Positions 1 to 9,315 of a DNA stretch of 64,000 bases are shown here, one piece after another. Origin of the DNA: Rugamonas rubra. Lineage in GTDB: Bacteria > Pseudomonadota > Gammaproteobacteria > Burkholderiales > Burkholderiaceae_D. Each line of letters begins with the position of its first letter. Position 1 is the first letter of the stretch. The notes under the pieces were generated by a model. It searched no databases, had not been told where the DNA came from, and worked only from the letters and a program-made list of their open reading frames with translations. The stretch spans positions 124,001-188,000 of the forward strand of contig NZ_FOTW01000004.1 in NCBI RefSeq assembly GCF_900114705.1, written 5' to 3'. The position numbers and the translations under genes are program-made.

Positions 1-1
1 G

Positions 2-646
2 TACGGCTTCCTCGAGCAGATGGGCGCGTCGACCCTGGCGGCGCGCTGGTCGCGCTATGTGATCGACCTGAACCGGCCGCCGGAGAACACCAACCTCTAC
101 CCGGGCCAGGACACCACCGGCCTGTGCCCGGTCGACACCTTCCACCGCCAGCCGCTGTACGCCGGCGGCTACCAGCCCGACCAGCAGGAGGCGCTGCGCC
201 GCCTGCCGCTGTACTGGGAGCCCTACCACCGCCAGTTGCGCGCCGAGTTGGAGCGCATGCTGGCGCTGCACGGCACGGTGGTGCTGTGGGACGCCCATTC
301 GATCGCCTCGCGGGTGCCGCGCTTCTTCGAGGGCAAGCTGCCCGACCTGAACTTCGGCACCGCCGACGGCAGCAGCTGCGACTACGGCCTGCGCGCCGCC
401 GTCGTCGAGTCGGCGCTGGCGCAGCAGCGCTACACGGTGGCGGTCAACGGCCGCTTCAAGGGCGGCCACATCACCCGCCACTACGGCCAACCCAAGTCGG
501 GCGTGCACGCCATCCAGCTGGAGATGTGCCAGTCCACCTACATGGACGAGAGCGCGCCGTTCGGCTACCGCGCCGACCTGGCGCAGCAGGTCCAGCCGCT
601 GCTGGCGACCATGACGCGCGCCGCCGCCGACTGGGCGCGCCGATGA
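2..646 (+). CDS. hutG: N-formylglutamate deformylase (5' end outside window)
   Basis: HutG hydrolyses N-formyl-L-glutamate to glutamate and formate, the last step of the five-step histidine pathway. The reading frame is open from base 2, so the N-terminal part lies upstream; 214 residues are visible. They include a conserved core (NRPPENTNLYPGQ, then a stretch with LWDAHS and the late NGRFKGGHITRHYG), which is typical of the N-formylglutamate amidohydrolase family. The stop codon overlaps the ATG of hutF (ATGA), so translation is probably coupled. Seen: motifs and overlap. Known: the HutF product is the HutG substrate. The call is firm; only the true start is unknown. Confidence 0.93.
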   Translation, partial: YGFLEQMGASTLAARWSRYVIDLNRPPENTNLYPGQDTTGLCPVDTFHRQPLYAGGYQPDQQEALRRLPLYWEPYHRQLRAELERMLALHGTVVLWDAHSIASRVPRFFEGKLPDLNFGTADGSSCDYGLRAAVVESALAQQRYTVAVNGRFKGGHITRHYGQPKSGVHAIQLEMCQSTYMDESAPFGYRADLAQQVQPLLATMTRAAADWARR

Positions 647-2007
647 GCCGCCTGTTCGCCCGCCACGCCCTGCTGCCCGAGGGCTGGCGCCACGACGTGC
701 TGCTTGAATGGGACGCCGGCGGCGACCTGGCCGGCGTGACCGTCGGCGCGGCCCAGCCGGCCGGCGTGGAGACGGCGCAGTACGCGCTGCCCGGCATGGT
801 CAACCTGCATTCGCACAGCTTCCAGCGGGCGCTGGGCGGGCGCACCGAAAAGGCCGGCGACGGCCCGGACAGCTTCTGGACCTGGCGCGATTTGATGTAC
901 CGCTTCGCCCGCAACATCACGCCCGAGCACATCGAGGCGATCGCCGCCCAGCTGTTTTCCGAATGCCTGCGCCACGGCTACACGGCCGTTTGCGAGTTCC
1001 ACTATGTCCAGCGCGCGCCGGACGGCGCCATGTATCCGCGTCCGGCCGAGACGGCCGAACGGGTCGTCGCGGCGGCGCGCCTGGCCGGCATCGGCCTCAC
1101 CATGCTGCCGGTTTTATATAGCTATTCGGGCTTCGGCGAGAGCGCGCTCAAGCCGGAGCAGCAGCGCTTCCGCACCAATCCGGACGACGTGCTGCGCATC
1201 GTCGAGGCGCTCGAGCCGCTGCGCGACAAGCAGACCGAGGTCGGCGTGGCGCCGCACTCGCTGCGCGCCGCCTCGGTGGCGCAGATCAACGAGGTGCTGC
1301 TGGCGCTGCCGGACGAGCGGCCGGTGCACATCCACATCGCCGAGCAGAAGCAGGAGGTGGCGCAATCGGTCGACTGGAGCGGGCGCCGGCCGGTGCAGTG
1401 GCTGCTCGACCAGGTCGACGTCGATGAGCGCTGGTGCCTGATCCACGCCACCCACCTGATGCGCGACGAGGTCGACAACATCGCCGCCAGCGGCGCCGTG
1501 GCCGGGCTGTGCCCGACCACCGAGGCCAACCTGGGCGACGGCCTGTTCCCGCTGGAGGACTTCCTCGCCGCCGGCGGCCGCTTCGGCATCGGCAGCGACA
1601 GCCACATCTCGCAGAGCGCCGTCGAGGAGCTGCGCTGGCTGGAGTACGGCCAGCGCCTGCAGCACCTGCGCCGCAACATCGCCGTCTCGGCCGAACAGCG
1701 CAACGTCGGCGACTTCCTCTGGCAGGGCGCCCTGCAGGGCGGCGCGCAGGCCTCCGGCCGGCCGCTGGGCGCGCTGGCGGTGGGCAAGCGCGCCGACCTG
1801 ATCGTGCTCGACGACGCCCATCCGAATTTGTTCGGGCTGGCGCTCGACGAGGTGCTCGGCAGCTTCATCTTCAGCGGCAACGACAACCTGGTCAAGGACG
1901 TCATGGTCGGCGGCCAGTGGGCGGTGCGCGACGGCCGCCACGTGGCGCAGCAGGCCATCGCCGCGCGCTTCAAGCAAACCCTGGCCGAACTGAGGGAGTT
2001 CCGATGA
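643..2007 (+). CDS. hutF: Formimidoylglutamate deiminase
   Basis: HutF deiminates N-formimidoyl-L-glutamate to N-formylglutamate and ammonia, feeding HutG. The protein is 454 residues and belongs to the amidohydrolase superfamily. The metal-binding HxH is in NLHSHSFQ (H56, H58); further conserved metal or catalytic segments are PHSLRA, HIHIAEQ and GSDSHIS. The start is the ATG inside the hutG stop (ATGA), and its own stop overlaps the hutD ATG in the same way. Having HutF plus HutG rather than a formiminoglutamase (HutE-type) defines the five-step route. Length and motifs match the family well. Confidence 0.95.
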   Translation: MSRLFARHALLPEGWRHDVLLEWDAGGDLAGVTVGAAQPAGVETAQYALPGMVNLHSHSFQRALGGRTEKAGDGPDSFWTWRDLMYRFARNITPEHIEAIAAQLFSECLRHGYTAVCEFHYVQRAPDGAMYPRPAETAERVVAAARLAGIGLTMLPVLYSYSGFGESALKPEQQRFRTNPDDVLRIVEALEPLRDKQTEVGVAPHSLRAASVAQINEVLLALPDERPVHIHIAEQKQEVAQSVDWSGRRPVQWLLDQVDVDERWCLIHATHLMRDEVDNIAASGAVAGLCPTTEANLGDGLFPLEDFLAAGGRFGIGSDSHISQSAVEELRWLEYGQRLQHLRRNIAVSAEQRNVGDFLWQGALQGGAQASGRPLGALAVGKRADLIVLDDAHPNLFGLALDEVLGSFIFSGNDNLVKDVMVGGQWAVRDGRHVAQQAIAARFKQTLAELREFR

Positions 2008-2579
2008 CCCAATTGATCCAATACGCCAGCCTGCGTCCGGCGCCGTGGAAGAACGGCGGCGGCAGCACCACCGAGATCATGGTCTTCCCGCCCGGCGCCG
2101 GCTTCGACGGCTTCGACTGGCGCGTCAGCCTGGCGACCATCGCGCAGAGCGGACCGTTCTCGGTCTTTCCCGGCATCGACCGCACGCTGGCGCTGGTCGA
2201 CGGCGACGGCGTGCTGCTCGACTTCGGCGGCGAGCGCGTCGTGCTCGGCGCCGACGAGCCGGTGGTCTGCTTCGCCGGCGAGGACGCGGTGCACGCCACC
2301 GTGGCCGGCGGCCCGACCACCGACTTCAACGTGATGACGCGGCGCGGCCGCTGCCGCCACAAGCTGGAGCGGCAGGAGGTGCGCGGCCAGCAGGCGCTGG
2401 CGCGGCGCAGCGGCACCACGCTGCTGTTCCTGGCCGACGGCGAGGGCCTGACCCTGCGCAGCGAGCAGGAGTGCCTCGCCCTGGTGCGCTTCGACGCCGT
2501 GCTGCTGAGCGGCGAGCGGGAGTGGCGCATGGAGGCGGCGCAGGCCAGCGTGTTCGTCGTCGACCTCGTCGCCGCCTGA
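2004..2579 (+). CDS. hutD: HutD/Ves family protein
   Basis: HutD is a cupin-fold protein of 191 residues usually encoded in hut operons. It is not a pathway enzyme; in Pseudomonas it is thought to limit hut expression when intermediates are high. The family signature PWKNGGGSTTE is at residues 13-23, followed by FDWRVSLATI and FPGIDR. The start overlaps the hutF stop (ATGA), so it is part of the same transcript. After the stop comes a 165-bp gap with a palindrome before hutI. The family assignment is firm; the regulatory role is from literature on relatives, not from this sequence. Confidence 0.9.
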   Translation: MTQLIQYASLRPAPWKNGGGSTTEIMVFPPGAGFDGFDWRVSLATIAQSGPFSVFPGIDRTLALVDGDGVLLDFGGERVVLGADEPVVCFAGEDAVHATVAGGPTTDFNVMTRRGRCRHKLERQEVRGQQALARRSGTTLLFLADGEGLTLRSEQECLALVRFDAVLLSGEREWRMEAAQASVFVVDLVAA

Positions 2580-2612
2580 GGTGGCGTCGGCAAGACCCAG
2601 CGGCGCAAGTCT

Positions 2613-2639
2613 AGGGTCAGACCCTCAGGGTCTGACCCT
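2613..2639. repeat. GGGGTCAGACCCC-type palindrome, copy 1
   Basis: Two 13-bp arms, AGGGTCAGACCCT and its reverse complement, are separated by one base. It lies between hutD and hutI. The bases just before it (CCCAGCGGCGCAA) recur next to copy 5 near 54062, so the repeated unit is longer than the hairpin. There is no T-run, so it is unlikely to be a simple intrinsic terminator. Confidence 0.9.
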
Positions 2640-2744
2640 GGCTCTTTGCCGTTGGGTGGTCTTGGCGCAGCCTGGCAAGACAGCCGCCCCCAAAATCAAC
2701 CCACGGCGGCTCGCAACGGCCGCCACCAGCGCAAGGCAAGCACT

Positions 2745-3974
2745 ATGACTGCAGCATGGGACGTCCTGTTCACCAATGTCCACCTGGCGACGATGGCCAC
2801 GGCCGACGGCTACGGCGAGATCCCTGACGGCGCCATCGCCGTCAAGGACGGCCGCATCGCCTGGCTGGGCGCGCGCGCGGCGCTGCCGCCGCACACGGCC
2901 GCGCGCACGCACGACGGCGCCGGCTGCTGGCTGACGCCCGGCCTGATCGACTGCCACAGCCACATCGTCCACGCCGGCAACCGCAGCGACGAGTTCGAGG
3001 CGCGCCTGAACGGCGCCAGCTACGAGGACATCGCCCGCGCCGGCGGCGGCATCATGTCGACCGTGCGCGCCACCCGCGCCGCCTCGGAGGAGGAGCTGCT
3101 GGCGCAAAGCCTGCCGCGCGTGGCCAGCCTGCTGGCCGAGGGCGTGACCACCATCGAGGTCAAGTCCGGCTACGGCCTGACCCTGGAGTCCGAGGCGAAG
3201 ATGCTGCGCGTGGCGCGCCGCCTCGGCCAGGTGCTGCCGGTGGCGGTGGCCACCACCTTCCTCGGCGCCCACGCGCTGCCGCCGGAGTTCGCCGGCCGCG
3301 CCGACGACTACGTCGACGCGGTCTGCGAGATGATCGCGCCGCTGGCCGCCGAGGGCCTGGTCGACGCCGTCGACGCCTTCTGCGAGCGCATCGGCTTCTC
3401 CAACGCGCAGACCGAGCGCGTGTTCGCGGCGGCGCGGCGCCACGGCCTGCCGGTCAAGCTGCACGCCGAGCAGTTGTCCGACCAGCGCGGCGCCGAGCTG
3501 GCGGCGCGCTACGGCGGCCTGTCGGCCGACCACCTGGAACATTTGAGCGAGGCCGGCGTGGCCGCCATGGCCGCCGCCGGCACGGTGGCGGTGCTGCTGC
3601 CGGGCGCCTACTACTTCCTGCGCGACAGCACGCCGCCGCCGGTGGCGGCGCTGCGCGCGGCCGGCGTGGCGATGGCGGTGGCGACCGACTGCAACCCGGG
3701 CACCTCGCCGATGACTTCGCTGCTGCTGGCGATGAACATGGTCTGCACGCTGTGGCGCCTGACGCCGCGCGAGGCGTTGGCCGGCTGCACCGTCCACGCC
3801 GCCCGCGCGCTCGGCCTGCAGGGCGAGATCGGCAGCCTGGCGCCGGGCAAGCGGGCCGACTTCGCGCTCTGGCGCATCGCCCGCCCGGCCGACCTGGCCT
3901 ACGCCATCGGCTTCAATCCCTGCCAGGTGGTGGTCAACGGCGGCGTGGCGCGCGCGCCGCAGCTGGCGAATTAG
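2745..3974 (+). CDS. hutI: Imidazolonepropionase
   Basis: HutI hydrolyses imidazolone-5-propionate to N-formimidoyl-L-glutamate, the substrate of HutF. The protein is 409 residues, the normal length. The metal-binding pair is in [12 protein letters not shown] (H71, H73); later conserved parts are [22 protein letters not shown] and [11 protein letters not shown] chose ATG 2745 because the homology begins there ([15 protein letters not shown]) and a weak AAGG site precedes it; upstream in-frame ATG 2646 would add 33 unrelated residues. It is separated from hutD by 165 bp with a palindrome, so its level may differ from the upstream genes. Confidence 0.94.
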   Translation: MTAAWDVLFTNVHLATMATADGYGEIPDGAIAVKDGRIAWLGARAALPPHTAARTHDGAGCWLTPGLIDCHSHIVHAGNRSDEFEARLNGASYEDIARAGGGIMSTVRATRAASEEELLAQSLPRVASLLAEGVTTIEVKSGYGLTLESEAKMLRVARRLGQVLPVAVATTFLGAHALPPEFAGRADDYVDAVCEMIAPLAAEGLVDAVDAFCERIGFSNAQTERVFAAARRHGLPVKLHAEQLSDQRGAELAARYGGLSADHLEHLSEAGVAAMAAAGTVAVLLPGAYYFLRDSTPPPVAALRAAGVAMAVATDCNPGTSPMTSLLLAMNMVCTLWRLTPREALAGCTVHAARALGLQGEIGSLAPGKRADFALWRIARPADLAYAIGFNPCQVVVNGGVARAPQLAN

Positions 3975-4067
3975 AGGCGGCCCTCGAAAAAGCCGCCCAA
4001 GGCGCGGGCGTTCGGGTACATTATTACGGTTGTTTTCTTTGTAAAACGCTCTCGTACCCGGATCGCC

Positions 4068-6770
4068 ATGCCCGCCTTGCCGTCGTCTGTCCCCCGCCTG
4101 TCGCTGCACCTCGCCGTCCTGCTGACCCTGAGCGCTTGCGCCGTGGCGCAGGAACCGACACCGACCCCGCCGACCCCGCCGACCCCGCCGACCCCGGTGG
4201 CGCCGGCCGCGCCGGCGCCCGCGCCGGCGGCGGGTCCGGCCACGCCGGCGCAGCAGGCGGCCATCCTGGCGGCGGCCGTCGCCGCCGCCGGCGCGCCCAA
4301 GCCCTTCGCCGAGGTGAGCCGGGGCGCCGCGCATATACCCGGCTTCCTCGGCCTGTACCAGAAGGACGAGAAGGTATGGCTCGAGCTGCGCCCCGAGCAC
4401 TTCGACCGACCGATGTTCATGTCGCTCAACATGCCGAGCGGGATAGGCGAGCGCGGCATCTACGGCAGCCAGATGGGCGAGAGCCACGTGGTCTACTTCC
4501 ACCGCATCGGCAACCTGGTGCAGCTGATCGCCAAGAACACCGACTACGCCGCGCGCGGCGGCACGCCGCAGGCGCTGACGGTGGCGCAGGCCTACTCGGA
4601 CAGCCTGCTGGCCAACGCGCCGGTGGCCAGCGCGGCCCACCCGCAAAGCCACGCCGTCCTGATCGAGGCCAACGCGCTGCTGTTCGGCGACATCGCCGGC
4701 TATGCCACCCGGCTCGAATACGCCTACCGCATCCCCTTCGTGCCGGACGCGCGCAACAGCAGCTTCGTCGCCATCCGCGCCGACGCGGCGATAACCGGCC
4801 TGAGCGTCAATGCCCACTACGCGGTGCCCAAGCTGCCGGTGCTGCCGCTGGGGCCGGCGGCGCTGACCATGCCCGGCGCGCCGACCACCTTGCCCGACCC
4901 GCGCAGCATGTTCCTCGGCTTCTACTACAGCTTCATGCCGCTGCCGGCCGAGCCGATGCACCCGCGTCCGGCCGACGACCGCATCGGCCACTTCGTCAGC
5001 ACCAGCTACGACTTCTCCGACGACGTCAAGCCGACCCTGGCCACGCACGTGGTCGACCGCTGGCGGCTGGAGAAGCGCGAGCCGGCGCTGGCGCTGTCCG
5101 AGCCCAAGCAGCCGATCGTCTACTGGCTCGACAAGAACATCCCCGAGAAGTACCGCGCCGCCGTGCGCGACGGCGTGCTGGCCTGGAACGCCGCCTTCGA
5201 GCGGATCGGCTTCAAGAACGCCATCGAGGTGCGCCAGCAGGGCGAGCAGGACCGCTTCGACACCATGGACGCGCGCCACGCCTCGATCCGCTGGTACGTC
5301 GGCAGCGACGTCGGCTTCGCCATCGGGCCGCACCAGGTCGACCCGCGCAGCGGCGAGATCCTCGACGCCGACATCGCCATGTCCGACGTCTTCGCCCGCC
5401 GCGTGCGCCGCATGGTGGCCGAGGACGGCCCGGCGCTGTCGGCGGCCCCGCCCGGCGGCCGGCGCGAGGCGCAGTGCGCCTACCTGCAGGAGTCCGAGCA
5501 GGAGCTGGGCTTCGCCATGGGCCTGCTGGAGGCGCGCGGCGAGATGGCGATGGACGGCCCGCAGGCCGAGGCGGTGGCGCAGGCCTACGTGCGCTCGGTG
5601 ATCATGCACGAGGTCGGCCACACGCTGGGCCTGCGCCACAACTTCCGCTCGTCGACCATCTACAGCATGCAGCAGCTGCAGGACCCGGCCTTCACCAAGG
5701 TGCACGGCCTGAGCGGCTCGGTGATGGACTACACGCCGTTCAACCTGGCGCTCAAGGGCGAGCAGCAGGGCGAGTACGTCAGCTCGGCGCTCGGCCCCTA
5801 CGACTACTGGGCCATCGAGTACGCCTACAAACCGATCGAGCCGGCGCAGGAGAAGGACGAGCTGGCGCGCATCGCCGGCCGCTCCAACGAGCCGCAGCTG
5901 GCCTACGGCACCGACCAGGAGTCGGGCGGCTACAACTCCGACCCCGACGTCAACGTGTTCGACCTGGGCAGCGATCCGCTGGCCTACTACCAGAAGCGGC
6001 TGAGCATGTCGCGCGAGCTGTGGGACCGCGTGCAGGCGCGCCAGCCCAAGCCGGGCGAGAGCTACGCCGCGCTGCGGCGCAGCTTCGACTTCGGCTTCGC
6101 CCAGTTCTCGCGCACCATGCCGGTGGTGGTCAAGTACGTCGGCGGCGTGACCTACCTGCGCGACCACGCCGGCACCGGCCGCGCCACTTTCACGCCGGTG
6201 CCGCTGCCGCGCCAGCGCGCCGCGCTGGCCATGCTGACCAACAGCCTGTTCAAGGCCGACAGCTTCAAGTTCGCGCCGGCCCTGGTCAGCCGCCTGGGCG
6301 CCGACCAGTTCGAGGGGCGCGGCCGGCCCGACGTGTCGGTCGGCGCGCGCGTGCTGACGCTGCAAAAAGCGGTGCTCGACCAGCTGCTGTCGGACCAGGT
6401 GGCGGCCCGTCTGCTCGACTCGCAGGAGAAGCTGGCCGACGCGGCGCAGGGCCTGAGCCTGGGCGAACTGTACGCCTCGGTGCAGGCGGCGGTGTGGAGC
6501 GAGCTGAAGGAGGGCAAGGAGATCTCCACCATGCGCCGCAACCTGCAACGCGAGCATCTGAAGCGGCTGACGGCGATCCTGCTGCGGCCCTCGCTGGAGA
6601 CGCCGGCCGACGCCCGCAGCCTGCAGCGCGAGAACGCCATCGAGCTGCAGCGCGAGCTGCGCGCCGCGCTGGCCCGTGCCGGCAGCCGCGAGACCCGCGC
6701 CCACCTGTCGGAGAGCATCGAGACGCTGGGCCAGGCCTTGAAGGCGGCCATGCTGCGCGCCGGCGCCTGA
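4068..6770 (+). CDS. Zinc-dependent metalloprotease lipoprotein (DUF5117/DUF4953-like)
   Basis: This 900-residue protein has a lipoprotein signal (lipobox LSAC near residue 24), so it is probably anchored in the outer membrane facing the periplasm. A Thr-Pro-Pro rich and then Ala-Pro rich spacer follows. The catalytic zinc motif is HEVGHTLGLRHN (H514, E515, H518, H524), the extended metzincin form HExxHxxGxxH, and a Met-turn-like SVMDY follows (M553). The layout fits the large family carrying DUF5117 and DUF4953 domains. The substrate is unknown. It stands alone downstream of hutI with a 93-bp gap and does not look related to histidine use. The peptidase call is firm; the role is unknown. Confidence 0.88.
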   Translation: MPALPSSVPRLSLHLAVLLTLSACAVAQEPTPTPPTPPTPPTPVAPAAPAPAPAAGPATPAQQAAILAAAVAAAGAPKPFAEVSRGAAHIPGFLGLYQKDEKVWLELRPEHFDRPMFMSLNMPSGIGERGIYGSQMGESHVVYFHRIGNLVQLIAKNTDYAARGGTPQALTVAQAYSDSLLANAPVASAAHPQSHAVLIEANALLFGDIAGYATRLEYAYRIPFVPDARNSSFVAIRADAAITGLSVNAHYAVPKLPVLPLGPAALTMPGAPTTLPDPRSMFLGFYYSFMPLPAEPMHPRPADDRIGHFVSTSYDFSDDVKPTLATHVVDRWRLEKREPALALSEPKQPIVYWLDKNIPEKYRAAVRDGVLAWNAAFERIGFKNAIEVRQQGEQDRFDTMDARHASIRWYVGSDVGFAIGPHQVDPRSGEILDADIAMSDVFARRVRRMVAEDGPALSAAPPGGRREAQCAYLQESEQELGFAMGLLEARGEMAMDGPQAEAVAQAYVRSVIMHEVGHTLGLRHNFRSSTIYSMQQLQDPAFTKVHGLSGSVMDYTPFNLALKGEQQGEYVSSALGPYDYWAIEYAYKPIEPAQEKDELARIAGRSNEPQLAYGTDQESGGYNSDPDVNVFDLGSDPLAYYQKRLSMSRELWDRVQARQPKPGESYAALRRSFDFGFAQFSRTMPVVVKYVGGVTYLRDHAGTGRATFTPVPLPRQRAALAMLTNSLFKADSFKFAPALVSRLGADQFEGRGRPDVSVGARVLTLQKAVLDQLLSDQVAARLLDSQEKLADAAQGLSLGELYASVQAAVWSELKEGKEISTMRRNLQREHLKRLTAILLRPSLETPADARSLQRENAIELQRELRAALARAGSRETRAHLSESIETLGQALKAAMLRAGA

Positions 6771-6879
6771 GGCGCGGCGCCGTCCGTCGGCGCTTGCTTG
6801 CGCACGTTGGCGCCGCCCGTCGGCGCGGCGATGTCGACGGTGGTAAGCTGACGGATTGTTCACCTCAACCGGAGAGTGC

Positions 6880-8745
6880 GTGCGCACCACAGCCGTTGTT
6901 TCTCCCTTTGCCGTCTTATCGCGCCGGCCGCCGGCCTTGACCCGGTCGTTCGGCCCGGGCCGCTACGCCCGGCTGGCGCAGGCCGCCTTGCTGGCGCTGC
7001 TCTGCCTGGCGTTGGATGCCGCCGTGGCCGCGCCGGCGGCGGTGTCCGCAGCAGCCGCGCCGGCCGCCGAGCGCCCGGCCGGCACGCTGCACATCGGCTC
7101 CAAGCGCTTCACCGAGTCCTACATCCTCGGCGAGCTGTTGACGCAGACGGCGGCGCCCCACGCGCGCAGCGAGCATCTGCCCGGACTGGGCAACACCGCC
7201 ATCGTGCTGGCGGCCCTGCGCGCCGGCAAAATCGACGTCTACCCCGAATACCTCGGCACCATCGACCTGGAGATCCTCAAGCACAAGGACGCCACCCCGC
7301 TCGAGCAGATCCGCCGCGAGCTGGCGCCGTTCGGCCTGGGCGTGGCGGTGCCGCTGGGCTTCAACAACAGCTACGCGCTGGCCATGCGCGCCGACGCCGA
7401 CGTGCGCACGCTGAGCGAACTGGCGGCGCGGCCGACGCTGCGCTTCGGCCTGTCGCACGAGTTCATCGGCCGCGCCGACGGCTGGCCCGGCCTGGTGCGG
7501 CGCTACGGCCTGCACCAGCACCCGTCCGGCCTCGACCACGGCATCGCCTACGAGGCGCTGGCGCGGCGCCAGGTCGACGTGATCGACATCTATTCGACCG
7601 ACGCCAAGATCCGCCAATACGGCCTGCGCGTGCTGGACGACGACCGCCGGCACTTCCCGCGCTACGACGCCGTGCTGCTGTACCGGCTCGACGCGGCGAC
7701 CCGCTTCCCGGCCGCCTGGCAGGCCCTGCGGCAACTGGAGGGGCGCATCAGCGCGGCCGACATGATCGGCATGAACGCCGCCGCCGAGATCGACGGCCAA
7801 AGCTTCGCCGCCGTCGCCCGCGCCTGGCTGGCGGCGCACCCGCCGGCCCGGCCCGGCCAAGGCGCGCCGCCGGCGGCCGAGCCCGTGTCGGGGTCAGGCA
7901 CCGACACGAGCCCAGCCGTGGCCAAGTCCGGGAAGGGCGCCGGCGGCGGCACCGCTGTGCCCGCGTCGGGGTCAGGCACCGACACGAGCCCAGCCGTTGC
8001 ATCGTCCGCGAAGGGCGCCGCCGGAGGCGCTGCCGCCACCGTGTCGGGGTCAGGCACCGACACGAGCTCTACCGTGGCCACGTCCGGGGCCGGCGCTGCC
8101 GCGCCGCGCGCCGGCCTGCTGGAGAAATTGTTCGATCGGGATTTGTGGCCGCTGACGCGCCAGCATCTGACCCTGGTCGCGCTGGCGGTGCTGCTGGCCT
8201 GCGCCGTCGGCGTGCCGCTGGGCGTGCTGGCGGCGTACCGGCCGCGACTGCGCCAGGCGGTGCTGGCGCTGGTCGGCGTGCTGCAGACGGTGCCCTCGCT
8301 GGCCCTGCTGGCCCTGTTGATACCGCTGCTGGGGATGATCGGCACGGCGCCGGCGCTGCTCGCGCTGTTCGTCTACGCGCTGCTGCCCATCGTGCGCAAC
8401 ACCTGCACCGGCCTGCTGCAGGTGCCGTCCGGCCTGCGCCTGGCGGCGATGGCGCTGGGCCTGCGCCCGCGCGACCGCCTGCTGCGCATCGAGCTGCCGC
8501 TGGCGCTGCCGGTGATCTTGGCCGGCGTCAAGACCGCCGCCGTGATGAGCGTGGGCACCGCCACCATCGCCGCCTTCATCGGCGCCGGCGGCTACGGCGA
8601 GCGCATCACCATCGGCCTGGCGCTGAACGACAACGACATGCTGCTGGCCGGCGCCATTCCGGCGGCCGTGCTGGCGCTGCTGACCCAGGGCGTGTTCGAA
8701 CTGGCCGAGCGCCTGCTGGGCCGCGCGCCGTCCGCCCTGGCCTAG
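6880..8745 (+). CDS. Fused osmoprotectant-type ABC binding protein-permease
   Basis: This 621-residue protein has a signal-like N-terminus, then a ProX/OsmF-type ligand-binding domain (about residues 67-320, starting LHIGSKRFTESYILGEL), an Ala/Gly/Ser-rich linker of three 26-residue repeats (336-413), and an OpuCB/ProW-type permease domain (about 415-610) with the coupling region LRLAAMALGLRPRDRL. I chose GTG 6880 because GGAG lies five bases upstream; TTG 6856 would be an alternative. Order is binding domain first, whereas familiar fused proteins often carry the permease first. No ATPase gene lies next to it, so the energising subunit must be encoded elsewhere. Ligand is probably a quaternary amine or similar, by family only. 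Confidence 0.85.
   Translation: MRTTAVVSPFAVLSRRPPALTRSFGPGRYARLAQAALLALLCLALDAAVAAPAAVSAAAAPAAERPAGTLHIGSKRFTESYILGELLTQTAAPHARSEHLPGLGNTAIVLAALRAGKIDVYPEYLGTIDLEILKHKDATPLEQIRRELAPFGLGVAVPLGFNNSYALAMRADADVRTLSELAARPTLRFGLSHEFIGRADGWPGLVRRYGLHQHPSGLDHGIAYEALARRQVDVIDIYSTDAKIRQYGLRVLDDDRRHFPRYDAVLLYRLDAATRFPAAWQALRQLEGRISAADMIGMNAAAEIDGQSFAAVARAWLAAHPPARPGQGAPPAAEPVSGSGTDTSPAVAKSGKGAGGGTAVPASGSGTDTSPAVASSAKGAAGGAAATVSGSGTDTSSTVATSGAGAAAPRAGLLEKLFDRDLWPLTRQHLTLVALAVLLACAVGVPLGVLAAYRPRLRQAVLALVGVLQTVPSLALLALLIPLLGMIGTAPALLALFVYALLPIVRNTCTGLLQVPSGLRLAAMALGLRPRDRLLRIELPLALPVILAGVKTAAVMSVGTATIAAFIGAGGYGERITIGLALNDNDMLLAGAIPAAVLALLTQGVFELAERLLGRAPSALA
7885..8118 (+). repeat. Three in-frame 78-bp repeats carrying a GTGTCGG palindrome
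   Basis: Units start at 7885, 7963 and 8041, exactly 78 bp (26 codons) apart. Each begins with an imperfect palindrome whose 7-bp arms are GTGTCGG and CCGACAC around a 9-base middle (GGTCAGGCA); the second copy has GCGTCGG. They encode SGSGTDTS followed by Ala/Gly/Ser, forming the linker between binding and permease domains. Confidence 0.93.
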
Positions 8746-8766
8746 CGCCGACACCGCCCGCTCCGC

Positions 8767-8943
8767 TCACAGCGAATGCAGCTTGGTGCGCACCTCGATG
8801 ACTTCGCGGTGCAGGATGCGTTCGGCGTGGAAATCGTTCTCGCGCTGGGCGGCGATGGCCTGTAGGTCGCGCGTGTAGCGGTCCAGCCGCGAGCGCAGAT
8901 AGGCCTTGTAGACGATGGTGGCAAGTGGCGACAGCTTGGTCAT
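8767..8943 (-). CDS. Small hypothetical protein, 58 aa
   Basis: I do not recognise this protein. ATG 8943 was chosen because GGGAGAG lies just upstream on the minus strand, and the sequence from there (MTKLSPLATIVYKAY...) is rich in Arg, Glu and Leu with a helical, possibly coiled-coil pattern. A longer frame to 9015 exists but lacks a ribosome site. It ends convergently 21 bp from the fused transporter gene. No signal peptide or membrane segment is seen, so it is probably cytoplasmic. Confidence 0.55.
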   Translation of the reverse strand: MTKLSPLATIVYKAYLRSRLDRYTRDLQAIAAQRENDFHAERILHREVIEVRTKLHSL

Positions 8944-9160
8944 GATGGCTCTCCCGGACGTTTTGGCTTCGTCCATTCTGCGAGGGCGCCGGTGCTTCAT
9001 TTTGCGCTGAATCAATGGACGTTCCGAAAGCGGAGTTGTCGGGATTCATCGGCGGAGTGGCGCGCCGCACCTTTGTGCCAGCGCAAAGCGCCCGCCGCGC
9101 CAGATGTCATCCTGTTCTTTTGGTCCGCGCCGACGGCGCTTTGCAAAGGAGGGTAATCGC

Positions 9161-9298
9161 ATGCTGGCAATCGCACTACTATCGGGGGCCGTCTTGGCGG
9201 CATGGGGATGGCGGCGGCGCGCTCGGCGCGCGGCGGAGTGCGCCGGTCCGCCGGAGCAGGTAGGCATGCATGGCGGCCTGGTGGCGCGGCGCCACTAG
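9161..9298 (+). CDS. Small membrane or secreted protein, 45 aa
   Basis: A strong ribosome site (AAAGGAGGG) sits about eight bases before ATG 9161. The first 15 residues (MLAIALLSGAVLAAW) are hydrophobic and are followed by an Arg-rich stretch, so it may be a single-pass membrane peptide. No family is recognised. The good ribosome site is the main reason to accept it. A response-regulator-like repeat array and a promoter start 17 bp after its stop, but these appear to serve a separate transcript. Confidence 0.5.
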   Translation: MLAIALLSGAVLAAWGWRRRARRAAECAGPPEQVGMHGGLVARRH

Positions 9299-9315
9299 CG
9301 CGCCGCGCGCCCGAA

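Noticed and set aside
2625..6890. Open frame of 1421 codons on the minus strand
   Set aside because: It lies antisense to hutI and the metalloprotease, is made of Arg/Ala/Gly/His repeats expected from the opposite strand of GC-rich codons, and has no domain.
9015..9263. 82-codon plus-strand frame before the small gene at 9161
   Set aside because: No ribosome site, no hydrophobic or domain pattern; the 45-aa frame in another phase has AAAGGAGGG.
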